In this document: in pieces, positions 8,401 through 15,803 of the stretch | Layout of the letters: each line of letters starts with the position of its first letter | How positions within the stretch are numbered: the first letter of the stretch is position 1 | Source: Rhizobium leguminosarum | GTDB taxonomy: Bacteria > Pseudomonadota > Alphaproteobacteria > Rhizobiales > Rhizobiaceae | DNA: 64,000 bases | Assembly: GCF_004123835.1 (NCBI RefSeq) | Contig: NZ_MZMU01000024.1 | Span: 310,001-374,000, forward strand | Direction: 5' to 3' | Notes under the pieces: model-generated | Told to the model about the DNA's origin: nothing | The model's input: the letters and a program-made list of their open reading frames with translations, nothing else | Databases searched by the model: none | Made by a program: the position numbers and the translations under genes

Positions 8401-10924
8401 CGAAGAGGCAGAAGATCAGCAGAATCTGCCAGATGAGCGCGCCGAGCGGACCCATGAAATACCAGCCGAGCACGGAGGCGAAGAACCAGGCGATCGGCGT
8501 CAGCGAGCGGCGCAGATTGTCGAACATCTTCCAGCGGCCGAGTGCCGTGACGCCGTATTTCGGATTGAACATGTAGGGGAGAAGCTGCCAGTCGCCGCGC
8601 GCCCAGCGATGCTGCCGCGAGGTTTCCACCTCATAGCGGATCGGGAAATCCTCGACCAGTTCGAGATCGGTGACGAGCGCGCAACGCGCCATCGAACCTT
8701 CGAGAAGATCGTGGCTGAGCACGGAGTTCTCGTCGATCCGGCCCTTCAGCGACGCTTCGAAGGCATCGACATGGTAAAGGCCCTTGCCGGTGAAGGTGCC
8801 TTCGCCGGCGAGATCCTGATAGACGTCGGAAACGGTGAAGACGTAAGGATCGAGGCCGCGGTTGATCGAAAAAACGCGCTGGAAGACCGACGCGTCCTTG
8901 CCCGTCGTCAGCGACGGCGTGACACGCGGCTGCAGCACGCCATAGCCGCTTTCGACGCGGCCGGTTTTCGGATTGATGACCGGGCGGTTGATCGGATGAT
9001 AGAGCTTGCCGACGAGCTTGGTGACGGCATCGCGCATCAGGCGCGTATCGGCATCGAGCGTCATGACATATTGCACATTGGCCGGCACGGTATTGGCGCC
9101 CGGCAGGTAGGTCGTGTCGCGGTCGCCGCGCAGAAGCATGTTCAGCTCGTGCAGCTTGCCGCGCTTGCGCTCCCAGCCCATCCACACGCCTTCCGAGGGA
9201 TTGTAGAGGCGGCGGCGATGCAACAGATAGAAACGCGTCTTGCCGTCATAGGCATAGCGGGCGGAGAGATTGGCGATCTCGCGTCGCGCATAGTCGAGAA
9301 CCTCGAGATCGGCAGGCGTTTCCTCGACGTCGCTGTCCGGCCAGTCGCTGAGCATCGCGAAATAGATCTCGCCGCGCGGATTGGCGAGATAATGAACCTC
9401 GAGATTGCGCACGTGATCGTCGACGCTGTCACGGTTCGAGATCAGACAGGGCACGACGAGCAGCGTGCGCGCATCTTCCGGAATGCCTTCCTTGAACTCG
9501 TAGCCGACGAGGCGCGCCGGCGTCACGAAGAAGGATAGCAAGGTGTTGAAGAGACCTGTCGCCCCCTCCGACGCCGGCACTGAGAACATGATCAGCAGCA
9601 GGGCGATTTCGACCGCACCCATGCCGGCATTCGCCATGAACTTGCCGACGATCGCCATGGCGATGACCGTCAGCAGCATGACGGGCACGGCAATCGCCAG
9701 CCAGTTGAACCGGCGCACGGCGCGCACGAAATGCTGGGTGACCGTCGGGCGATAATTCGCCCGCGCCTCGAGCTTCGGCCGCTGTGCGCCCGACAGGAAG
9801 CCGCCGACATTCGGTTCATGCGGCTGCGGCTCGTCGGAGGCCTTGGCGGCATCGGTCATGTCGAGCGCCAACTGGGCGATTTCCATTTCCGACAGCGGCG
9901 AGCGCTTGGCCAGCTTCTCGATCTGTTTGCGATATTTGTTGCGCGAGCCGGAATCGAGGATGCCGTAATCCGAATGCTCCCAGAGCAGCTTGTCGACATG
10001 GCTGACCTGCTCGACCCAGACCGACCATTCGGCATCGTCGATCTCGCGAAGGCTGCGGATGATGTTGCCCATCGTCACATTGCCGGAAGAGAGCCGGCTG
10101 TGTTCGGCCGTCGTTGCCTCTTCGGTGTTGCGGCCGAGCTCTTCCAGCCGCTCGTCGAGCCAGGTGATCGCCAGGCTCGATGTCTGCGAGCCGTCGCGCA
10201 GGCGATAGAGGAACTGCGTCGAGAAGGTATTGTCTTCGGCAAGCGGTTCCAGCGTCTTCAGATAGGCGGCCGCCCCGGCTGGGTCCGTCAGGCGCACCAA
10301 TTCGTCGGCCGCCTCGTTGGCGCGGCGGCGCAGCCGGCGGCTGGCTTCGACACGGCTCGAAATGCGGCGAAGGTTTTCCACGAGCACGTAGCGCACGAGG
10401 GAGGGCAACGCCCAGAGTTCGCCGATCCTGAGCGTCTCGCTGGCCTGGAAGCCGTCGACCAGCGCGGTCAGACTTTCCTGCGAGATCGTGCTGTGGGTAT
10501 GGGCGACATAGAGCCAGGCAAGCACAAGGGTCCGCGGTACCTCGACGCCGCCGACGACCATGGTCGGCAATTCGCGATAGAAACGGCGAGGGAAGTCGCG
10601 CCGCACCTCCTGGATCGCCTCTTCGACGATATAGTGATTGTCCAGCAGCCATTCTGCCGCCGGCGTGATCGTCTCGCCGGCCTCGACGTCGGTCGCCGTG
10701 GTCCGGTAGACGCGCAGGATTTCCTTCTCGTTTTCCTTATGGCGCGCGAAGAAATCAAAAGGTGCGAAAGCCGGCAGTTGGTCGACGCCGTTGCGGGCGA
10801 CCGCATCGCCCATCGCCTTGATGTCCTCGATCGAAAGATAGGTCGAACGGATCGAACCGTTGTGATCGATCTGCTTCATATCGGGTTCGCGCGGAAGGCT
10901 CGGAGAAAGATGAGAAATAGACAT
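2405..10924 (-). CDS. ndvB: Cyclic beta-1,2-glucan synthase NdvB
   Basis: A giant inner-membrane enzyme of 2839 residues that makes cyclic beta-1,2-glucan from UDP-glucose, needed for osmotic adaptation and plant infection. Membrane segments lie around residues 420-480, 815-870 and 945-985. The GT84 transferase lies between the first two, with LDADTRL near residue 625 and the RQHRWARGDWQ signature near 770. The C-terminal half is a GH94 phosphorylase-like module that controls ring size, with GGDWNDGMNRVG near residue 2533, where the Asp is the expected acid catalyst. Length matches known rhizobial NdvB (about 2830). The start is uncertain: ATG at 10924 is chosen; TTG 10948 and ATG 10879 are in frame, and none has a clear ribosome site. 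opgC follows. Confidence 0.97.
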   Translation of the reverse strand: MSISHLSPSLPREPDMKQIDHNGSIRSTYLSIEDIKAMGDAVARNGVDQLPAFAPFDFFARHKENEKEILRVYRTTATDVEAGETITPAAEWLLDNHYIVEEAIQEVRRDFPRRFYRELPTMVVGGVEVPRTLVLAWLYVAHTHSTISQESLTALVDGFQASETLRIGELWALPSLVRYVLVENLRRISSRVEASRRLRRRANEAADELVRLTDPAGAAAYLKTLEPLAEDNTFSTQFLYRLRDGSQTSSLAITWLDERLEELGRNTEEATTAEHSRLSSGNVTMGNIIRSLREIDDAEWSVWVEQVSHVDKLLWEHSDYGILDSGSRNKYRKQIEKLAKRSPLSEMEIAQLALDMTDAAKASDEPQPHEPNVGGFLSGAQRPKLEARANYRPTVTQHFVRAVRRFNWLAIAVPVMLLTVIAMAIVGKFMANAGMGAVEIALLLIMFSVPASEGATGLFNTLLSFFVTPARLVGYEFKEGIPEDARTLLVVPCLISNRDSVDDHVRNLEVHYLANPRGEIYFAMLSDWPDSDVEETPADLEVLDYARREIANLSARYAYDGKTRFYLLHRRRLYNPSEGVWMGWERKRGKLHELNMLLRGDRDTTYLPGANTVPANVQYVMTLDADTRLMRDAVTKLVGKLYHPINRPVINPKTGRVESGYGVLQPRVTPSLTTGKDASVFQRVFSINRGLDPYVFTVSDVYQDLAGEGTFTGKGLYHVDAFEASLKGRIDENSVLSHDLLEGSMARCALVTDLELVEDFPIRYEVETSRQHRWARGDWQLLPYMFNPKYGVTALGRWKMFDNLRRSLTPIAWFFASVLGWYFMGPLGALIWQILLIFCLFVAPTLSLINGIIPRTSDIIARAHLYTVWSDITAANAQVALRIVFIADSACMMADAIGRSLYRLFVSRKLMLQWRTAASVQAGGQGTLISYYKAMWHAPALALLALGFAALPGDNAFLVGIPFALLWILSPVVAWYVSQSAETEDRLEVADSVSSELRKIARRTWRYFETFTTAEQNYLPPDNVQETPHVIVAARTSPTNIGVYLLSVVSGRHFGWFSFEETLERLEQTIATIDRMEKFRGHLFNWYHTDTLQTLGPRYVSAVDSGNLAGHLIAISSACRNWAEAPSAHMQGNLDGVGDTAGILGEVLADLPDDRKTVRPLRRRLEERIVGFQNALAAVKREHEFASIRIINLAVLARDIEKLAANLDHEVKSKQSEEVTLWAASLVKVCEAHISDSTFDLSKVDALRPRLVALRDKARDLAFSMDFGFLFRPERRLLSIGYRVESGELDQACYDLLASECRLTSLFGIAKGDLPTEHWYRLGRQVVPVGSRGALVSWSGSMFEYLMPPLVMQERGGGILNQTNNLVVVEQMNYARKLGIPWGISEAAFNARDHNLNYQYTNFGVPTLGLKRGLGHNAVIAPYASLLAAQYDPPGALENLQRLRKVGALGKFGFHDAVDFTPTRVPEGKKCAVVYNYYAHHHGMSIAAVANVAFNGHLRELFHADPVIEAAELLLQEKAPRDIPVMSGKHESDTPASIQDDLLRPELRKISDPASRDRELVFLSNGHYSLMLTATGAGYSRWNGLAVSRWKADPTEDRWGSFIFLRDTATNEWWSTSAEPKGVEGEKIKVEFADEKAQFTKTVGDLTSEVECIIATEHDAEARRVTLLNMGTEDRFIEVTSYLEPVITSDDTDNAHPAFARMFVKTEIGKRGDVIRAERNKRDPNEPNISIAHLIVDNAGDTRHTEFETDRRKFIGRGRSLADAAAFDPGATLSGSDGFMLDAVMSLRRTVRVPAGKKVSVIFWTIAAPSREEVDKAVNRYRHPDAFTHELVQAWTRTQVQMRHVGVTSQQAAAFQHLGRYLVYPDMQLRKDEATVEAGLQSQSALWPLAISGDFPIFTLRINDDMDLDIAREALLAQEYLRSRGVTADLVIMNERASSYAQDMQHALDAMCENVRRMGQADGLRQHIFAVRKDLMEESTYHALIAASRVTLHTKNGKVVDQINRAVALFAPSKEELQEMERVERNKAPVKRIAPVPPAVVPAVVIEEEGDLDFWNGIGGFARDGREYVVRLPGGHATPQPWINVISNDRFGFHVSAEGSGFTWSANSRDYQLTSWSNDAVVNRSGEAFYLTDLDSGAVMTPFAALSPRPDIRFEARHGLGYSVFSSVQHEIALELTQTIDREKPVKLQRLRLRNTGSASRKLRLYGYVEWVLGSNPARTVPFILSSHDEETGALFATNPYSIDFSNRTAFFAASETLSSFSASRREFIGKAGTIQTPQAVTSAAALSGTTDLDGDPAAAVAIDIELGAGEERDFTFFLGDTPTEEEARAVIADIRKASFDDAVEANRAFWRDFTGRLQISTPDRGMNNLVNTWLPYQSLGCRIMARTAFYQASGAFGFRDQLQDTLAFVLHEPSLARRQILNAASRQFREGDVQHWWLPGTGAGVRTLISDDVVWLSYAIHHYCSVTGDKDVLDEEIAFLEGPALLEGQHDSFYKPEISEDKASVYEHAALALDLAIARKGANGLPLFLGGDWNDGMNRVGIGGRGTSVWLGWFLAGALRSFIPYAEERGDTAHAERWSAHLTELKKALETAAWDGGYYRRGTFDDGTLLGSRESLECQIDSIAQSWSVLSGEGDPARAVTAMEAVLDQLVDEDARIIRLFTPPFANSAKDPGYIKAYPPGVRENGGQYTHAATWVVMALAELKRGDDAFRCFQILNPITHAFDKASAEQYRVEPYVVAADVYGHEPYTSRGGWTWYTGSAGWLYRAAVEGILGIRLKDGRLYVRPSLPSEWDGFAAEVEQGGGKYRISVSKASNDSGYTLSINGCEVTDPEEGYPLG

Positions 10925-11273
10925 GGGTTCGGTTCTGGATCCAAACAAAGTTATGGCTGTTTTGCTCAGCCTTTTGCACTGCTTATCATGACTGCTACAT
11001 GAACGGAGCCCTATTCTTCAAAGATCGATGAAGCCGGGGTGAACGACACTCGGGCCAAGCAATGCAAACGGGCTACGCCCTGTTCAGGACGTGACCCGAC
11101 GGGATCAAGACCATCGATACCCTCTGCGCGAAAGCCATGTCGAAAATTTGGACACCCTCGGGAAAATTCAAGTCAAGAGGCATGCGCCGCCGCCCGGCGA
11201 GCTTGTCTGGGCAGTGGAAATGACCGAAATACCGGCACCTGGTTCCGGCAATGCAAGAGCTCTTCGATTCCAG
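10925..11273. other. Upstream region of ndvB, no gene recognised
   Basis: Short frames occur here on both strands, but none combines a ribosome site with a convincing protein. This stretch probably contains the ndvB promoter and leader. No clear -35/-10 pair stood out. Confidence 0.4.
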
Positions 11274-11388
11274 AAAAACGAAAGACGCATGATCGCCTGA
11301 CCATGCGTCTGGTGGCGATTTGGGCGGTTGTGGCCCACGCCGCTTCCGCTCGAGATCAAGGTCACTCGGGCGTGTTTTGGATGGTGTG
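11274..11388 (-). ncRNA. Candidate small RNA with intrinsic terminator
   Basis: On the minus strand a good -10 box, TATACT (11394-11399), precedes about 115 bases. These end in a hairpin, GACGCATG at 11302-11309 (minus sense) pairing with CATGCGTC at 11284-11291, followed by TTTCGTTTTTC. That is a standard Rho-independent terminator with no gene upstream to serve. No open frame with a ribosome site fits between the two signals, apart from a 40-codon frame running through the terminator itself. The -35 region is weak. I do not recognise the family; the call rests on promoter plus terminator. Confidence 0.4.
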
Positions 11389-11566
11389 AAAAAAGTATAG
11401 AAGAATGATGGGATCGGAATGCCCGATCACCACAACAAAATGTCTCGTGACCACTCTCCTTTTGACATTCGAGCGTCAGGAGAATGCCGAGACAAATTAA
11501 ATGTTCCGGAATTCAGGCGGAAACCGCCGCAGCGCCGGCATCTGCCGACGCTCATCACCCGTCGGG

Positions 11567-11731
11567 TTACCCGACGACCCCGCAAACCATGGCTACGACG
11601 AACAGGAATGCCGCAGTGAAGATCGCTCCATGGAGCATCGTCTGAAGCCTGTGGCGCGTGGTCAGCGGCTTCTTGGTCGGTACGGAACCATACTGGTTCA
11701 CGTGAGCATGCGAAATACCCAGATCTGCCAT
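11567..11731 (-). CDS. Small single-span membrane protein, 54 residues, unknown
   Basis: An ATG at 11731 lies six bases after a GGAGG ribosome site, a strong initiation signal. The 54-residue product begins MADLGISHAHVNQYGSVP, has a basic stretch KKPLTTRHRLQ around residues 20-30, and ends in one hydrophobic helix (about 34-54) that would sit in the inner membrane with the N-terminus in the cytoplasm by the positive-inside rule. The stop codon sits in the centre of a palindrome CGTCGGGTTACCCGACG (11560-11576). Function unknown; no domain recognised. The strong ribosome site and the charge/hydrophobicity pattern argue for a real gene. Confidence 0.6.
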   Translation of the reverse strand: MADLGISHAHVNQYGSVPTKKPLTTRHRLQTMLHGAIFTAAFLFVVAMVCGVVG

Positions 11732-11858
11732 ATGTCGCCTCCGTTGTTCTCGTGCGGCCGGTTGTGCGGCTCGCGCTTATATTCTTATTTTCTCTATCAA
11801 GTAGGTAGAGATAAATTTCCGTCCAGAGCGAGCGGAAGAGAAAATTCAACCAGCCCTT

Positions 11859-12047
11859 TTAGCAGAGCGTGCGCCATGCCCAGATCAACGAGCGCTCGAC
11901 GGCGTTCTCGTTCTGCGACGGGTTGGAGGAAGTCTCGATCAGCCGACGGTCCTTTTCCGCAGGAATGGATGCCGAAATCTGTTCCCGGCGATCGGCTCGA
12001 ACAGGAGGATCGAGGTAACCCATGGTCATCCCACCGAGAAAGAACAT
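11859..12047 (-). CDS. Small hypothetical protein, 62 residues
   Basis: Starts at ATG 12047, seven bases after GGAGG on the minus strand, one of the best ribosome sites in this region. The product is hydrophilic and charged after a short hydrophobic start (MFFLGGMTMGYLDPPVRADR), with a QISASIPAEKDRRLIE stretch and a C-terminal LIWAWRTLC ending in cysteine. No domain is recognised. It lies 127 bases upstream of, and on the same strand as, the 54-residue gene, so the two may share a transcript. AT-rich sequence at 11770-11820 between them could instead hold a separate promoter. Confidence 0.5.
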   Translation of the reverse strand: MFFLGGMTMGYLDPPVRADRREQISASIPAEKDRRLIETSSNPSQNENAVERSLIWAWRTLC

Positions 12048-12209
12048 GCATCAACCTCCATCGATCACGAAAGCTAACAATCGTTAACGGGATCATGACA
12101 GAAGCGAGGCAGCTGTCAATAGTCTAGCTGAATGGTCGTCTTTTAGGGAAGCATTATCCTTAACACCGCCGCCGGTCTTTTCTTTTCAACGGTTTGAAAA
12201 GATTGACTT

Positions 12210-12959
12210 TCAGGCTTTGACGAAACCCTTGCTCGCGATCATCAAATTTCTCGTATAATCCTCGTGAACCGCGCCTTGCGCCAGTTCCTGCGAGCTCAGC
12301 CGCTCGACGACGGCGCCGTTGCGCATCACGGCGAGCCTTTCACACATATGGGTGACGACACCGAGATCATGGCTGACCATCACGAAGGTGAGCTTGCGGT
12401 CGCGCCGGATCTCTTCCAGCAGGTTCAGCACCTCGGCCTGCACCGAGGCGTCGAGCGCCGATGTCGGCTCGTCGAGCAGCAGGATCGACGGTTCCACGAT
12501 CAAAGCCCGGGCGATCGCCACGCGCTGGCGCTGGCCGCCGGAGAGCTGGTGCGGGTAGCGGAAACGGAAACCATTGCCGAGGCCGACCTCGTCAAGCGCG
12601 CGGGCGATCCGCTTCTCGCCGTCGGCGATGCCGTGGATTGCTAGCGGTTCGAGCAGAAGCCGGTCGATCGTCTGGCGCGGATGCAGCGAACCATAAGGAT
12701 CCTGGAAGACCATTTGCACCCGCCGGTAGAAGACTTTGCTGCGTTTCGAACCTTTCAGCGGCTCGCCATCGATGTTGATCGCGCCGCCGCTGACCGGCGC
12801 AAGTCCGGCAACGGCCCGCAGCAAGGTCGATTTTCCCGAGCCGGACTCACCGACGAGACCAAAGGATTCGCCGCGTTCGACAGTGATGCTGACATCCTTC
12901 AGCGCATGAAAATGGTCGTAGACGACACTGAGATCGTCGATCTCGAGAGCTGCGCTCAT
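12210..12959 (-). CDS. Peptide ABC transporter ATPase (DppF/OppF type)
   Basis: A 249-residue nucleotide-binding subunit. Visible motifs are Walker A GESGSGKST near residue 40, the signature LSGGQRQRVAIARAL near 140, Walker B LLLDEPTSALD near 163, and the switch histidine in VSHDLG near 193. It would hydrolyse ATP on the cytoplasmic face to drive dipeptide or oligopeptide uptake. The start at 12959 overlaps the stop of the preceding ATPase gene as ATGA, which implies translational coupling and favours this start over codons nine bases upstream. Last gene of the peptide-transport operon. Compared with its partner it lacks the long C-terminal extension. Substrate is inferred from the operon. 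Confidence 0.85.
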   Translation of the reverse strand: MSAALEIDDLSVVYDHFHALKDVSITVERGESFGLVGESGSGKSTLLRAVAGLAPVSGGAINIDGEPLKGSKRSKVFYRRVQMVFQDPYGSLHPRQTIDRLLLEPLAIHGIADGEKRIARALDEVGLGNGFRFRYPHQLSGGQRQRVAIARALIVEPSILLLDEPTSALDASVQAEVLNLLEEIRRDRKLTFVMVSHDLGVVTHMCERLAVMRNGAVVERLSSQELAQGAVHEDYTRNLMIASKGFVKA

Positions 12960-13789
12960 GCCGCCCACTCCGGCTTGCGGTCGAGCACTGGCAACGGATG
13001 ACGGTTCGCGCCGATCTCGGGCATGCAGTTCAGCAGCCCCTGCGTATAAGGATGCTGCGCATGTTTGAGATCGGCGGCCGCCAACTCCTCGACGATCTTT
13101 CCGGCATACATGACGATGACGCGATCGCAGAAGGAAGAGACCAGCCTCAGATCGTGGGAGACGAAGATCAGCCCCATGCCGCGCTCGGACACCAGCCTGT
13201 CCATGATCCTCAGCACGTCGAGTTGCACCGTCACGTCAAGCGCCGAGGTCGGCTCGTCGGCAATCAGCAGTTCCGGCCCGGCAATCAGCATCATGGCGAT
13301 CATCGCGCGCTGCCCCATGCCGCCCGAGACCTCGTGCGGATGCAGGTCGAAGACACGTTTCGGGTCGCGGATCTGCACCGCTTCCAGCATGGCAAGCGCG
13401 CGCTCGCGCGCCTCCGCCTTGCCGACCTTCTCGTGCGTGCGCAGCGTTTCGCAGATCTGCCGTCCGATCGACATGACGGGATCGAGCGAATATTTCGGAT
13501 CCTGCAGGATCATGGCGATGCGCTTGCCGCGCAACCTGCGCCTTTCGCCGGCCGACGCATTGATGAGATCGATGCCGTTGAAATTAAGCCTCTCGGCCGT
13601 GACGACGCCGTGTTTCGGCGTCAGACCCATGATTGCCCGTCCGGTCTGCGACTTGCCGGAACCGGATTCGCCGACGATGCCGAGCCTTTCCTTGCCGAGC
13701 GTGAAGGAGACGTCGCGCACGGCCTCGATCACGCCGGTGCGCGTGGGATAGCTGACCTTGAGCTTGTCCACGGTCAGAAGTGTCGTCAT
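12956..13789 (-). CDS. Peptide ABC transporter ATPase (DppD/OppD type)
   Basis: A 277-residue ATPase subunit of a peptide importer, with Walker A GESGSGKSQT near residue 40, the signature VSGGMGQRAMIAMML, Walker B LLIADEPTSALD, and a C-terminal HPYTQGLLNCMPEI segment typical of the OppD/DppD branch. The start at 13789 overlaps the permease stop as ATGA. The frame stays open far upstream through the permease genes, but that region is antifamily and is not part of this protein. Acts as a pair with the downstream ATPase under the two permeases. In the signature motif the usual GGQ is GGM (SGGMGQR), as in many DppD proteins. Confidence 0.85.
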   Translation of the reverse strand: MTTLLTVDKLKVSYPTRTGVIEAVRDVSFTLGKERLGIVGESGSGKSQTGRAIMGLTPKHGVVTAERLNFNGIDLINASAGERRRLRGKRIAMILQDPKYSLDPVMSIGRQICETLRTHEKVGKAEARERALAMLEAVQIRDPKRVFDLHPHEVSGGMGQRAMIAMMLIAGPELLIADEPTSALDVTVQLDVLRIMDRLVSERGMGLIFVSHDLRLVSSFCDRVIVMYAGKIVEELAAADLKHAQHPYTQGLLNCMPEIGANRHPLPVLDRKPEWAA

Positions 13790-14721
13790 TGGCCGCTCTC
13801 CTTCGGATCGAGCGCGTCGCGCAGGCCGTCGCCGAGGAGATTGAAGCCGAGGCTGACGATAAGGATGGCGATGCCGGGCATGGCCGCGACCCACCATTGA
13901 TCGAGGATGAAGCGCCGTCCCGAGGCGATCATCGCACCCCATTCCGGCAGCGGCGGCTGCGCCCCCAGACCAAGGAAACCGAGACCGGCAGCCGTCAGGA
14001 TGATGCCCGCCATGTCGAGCGTCACGCGCACGATCAGCGAGGAGATGCAGAGCGGCATGACATGGCGCACGATAATGCGGAAAGGCGAGGCGCCCATCAG
14101 CTTCACCGCCGAAATATAGTCTGAACGCCGGACCGTCAGCGTCTCGGCGCGCGCGATGCGGGCATAGGGCGGCCAGGAGGTGATGGCGATGGCGATGATC
14201 GCGTTCTGAATGCCGGGACCGAGCGCTGCGACGAAGGCGAGCGCCAGAACCAGCTTCGGAAAGGCGAGGAAAATATCGGTGATGCGCATCAGCGTCGCAT
14301 CCACCCAGCCTCCGGCATAACCGGAGACCGTACCGACGATCAGCCCGACCGGCGCCGAGATGACGGCGACCAGCACGACGACGAGCAGCGTCAATCGCGA
14401 TCCGTAGATCAGCCGTGAATAGATATCGCGGCCTTGGTCGTCCGAACCGAGCCAGAATCCCCCCGTGCCGGGCGGCAGCAGGCGGGCATTGCGCAGATCG
14501 CCGACAACGGGATTGTGCGTGGCGAGCAAATCGGCAAAGGCGGCGATGAAAAGCAGCGCCACGATGATCAGCAGGCCGACGACGGCGAGCCTGTTGGCCG
14601 TGAACTGCCGCCATGTGACGTAGGCACGGCCGAGGCGGGCTTGCAGGCGCGATTGCGGCCGGTCGGAAAGCAGCCATTCGCGGCGGCTGATCGCAGGAGA
14701 TGGGCTGGCATTGGCCGTCAT
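13786..14721 (-). CDS. Peptide ABC transporter permease (DppC type)
   Basis: A 311-residue inner-membrane subunit with a cytoplasmic N-terminus, a first helix around residues 45-68 (LAVVGLLIIVALLFIAAFAD), and five more helices after the LGSDDQGRDIYSRLIYGSR segment that identifies the DppC/OppC family. The EAA-loop region, GIQNAIIAIAITSWPPYARI and following, contacts the ATPase. Both ends overlap neighbours by four bases (ATGA), so its translation is coupled to the genes on each side. Pairs with the DppB-type permease to form the channel. Confidence 0.88.
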   Translation of the reverse strand: MTANASPSPAISRREWLLSDRPQSRLQARLGRAYVTWRQFTANRLAVVGLLIIVALLFIAAFADLLATHNPVVGDLRNARLLPPGTGGFWLGSDDQGRDIYSRLIYGSRLTLLVVVLVAVISAPVGLIVGTVSGYAGGWVDATLMRITDIFLAFPKLVLALAFVAALGPGIQNAIIAIAITSWPPYARIARAETLTVRRSDYISAVKLMGASPFRIIVRHVMPLCISSLIVRVTLDMAGIILTAAGLGFLGLGAQPPLPEWGAMIASGRRFILDQWWVAAMPGIAILIVSLGFNLLGDGLRDALDPKESGQ

Positions 14722-15785
14722 CGGTTTCGCGTCCTCGGATCAAGCGTCCGGTAGAGAAGATCGGACAGAAGGTTGATGCCGATGAAGACCGTACCGATGA
14801 CGATCGTGCCGCCGAGCACGGCGTTCATGTCGGCATTCTGCAGCGAATTGGTGATGTAGAGCCCGATGCCCGGCCAGGAAAAGACGGTCTCGGTCAGCAC
14901 CGATCCTTCAAGCAGGCCGGCATAGGAAAGCGCAATCACGGTGACCAGCGGCACGGCGGCATTGCGCAGCGCATGGCCCCAGATCACCCGCGTTTCCGAA
15001 AGCCCCTTGGCGCGCGCGGCAACGATATATTCCTGGGAAAGCTCGTTCAGCATGAAGCTGCGCGTCATGCGACTGATATAGGCGAGCGAGAAATAGCCGA
15101 GCAGCGAGGCAGGCAGGATGATGTGGCGGAAGACATCATAGAAGACGTCCCATTGCCCCTGCCAGGCGCTGTCGAAGAGGTAGAGGCCGGTGATCGGCGT
15201 GAACGTATATTCAAAGACGATGTCGATGCGGCCCGGAAAGGCCACCCAGCGCAGTTGCGCATAGAAGATGACGAGCGAGATCAGCGCCAGCCAGAAGATC
15301 GGCACCGAATAGCCGACGAGGCCGACGACGCGCACCACCTGGTCGGCGAGGCTGCCGCGGCGCACCGCGGCGAGAACGCCGAGTGGTACGCCGACGAAAG
15401 CGCCGATGAGCGTTCCGAACGTTGCGAGCTCGATTGTCGCCGGCAGCACCCGGCGAATATCGACCATGACAGGATTGGTCGTCAGCACCGAATTGCCGAA
15501 ATCGCCGGACAGGATGCCTTTGATATAGATGAAGAACTGCTGATAGAGCGGCAGGTTGAAGCCCATTTCCTGGCGTACGCGCTCGACGACATGGTTGGGC
15601 GCGCGGTCGCCGAGAATGGCGAGCACGGGATCGATCGGCACGACGCGGCCGATGAAGAAGGTGACGGCCAGAAGGCCGAAATAGGTGGTGACGGCGGCAA
15701 ACAGAAACCGCCCTAGCGCCTTTGCAAAGGCGCCGGCACGGCCCTTTCGGGGCCGCGCCTCCTGCGTTGTTTCGACGGTGCTCAA
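14718..15785 (-). CDS. Peptide ABC transporter permease (DppB type)
   Basis: A 355-residue membrane protein with six predicted helices. An extended, basic N-terminus (MSTVETTQEARPRKGR) precedes the first helix near residue 30, which is followed by a large periplasmic loop. The block SRMTRSFMLNELSQEYIVAA and AKGLSETRVIWGHALRNA is the ATPase-contacting EAA loop of binding-protein-dependent peptide permeases. It lies 18 bases after the binding-protein gene and overlaps the next permease by four bases. Function is formation of the translocation channel in the inner membrane. Confidence 0.88.
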   Translation of the reverse strand: MSTVETTQEARPRKGRAGAFAKALGRFLFAAVTTYFGLLAVTFFIGRVVPIDPVLAILGDRAPNHVVERVRQEMGFNLPLYQQFFIYIKGILSGDFGNSVLTTNPVMVDIRRVLPATIELATFGTLIGAFVGVPLGVLAAVRRGSLADQVVRVVGLVGYSVPIFWLALISLVIFYAQLRWVAFPGRIDIVFEYTFTPITGLYLFDSAWQGQWDVFYDVFRHIILPASLLGYFSLAYISRMTRSFMLNELSQEYIVAARAKGLSETRVIWGHALRNAAVPLVTVIALSYAGLLEGSVLTETVFSWPGIGLYITNSLQNADMNAVLGGTIVIGTVFIGINLLSDLLYRTLDPRTRNR

Positions 15786-15803
15786 GCGACCAATCCTGCC
15801 GGA

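Noticed and set aside
11694..11709. Third CACGTG-centred sequence near the small membrane gene
   Set aside because: Only 11 of 16 positions match parS, and it lies within coding codons.
12956..14743. 595-codon frame containing the DppD-like ATPase
   Set aside because: Residues before 318 are out-of-frame readings of the permease gene; the ATPase starts at 13789.
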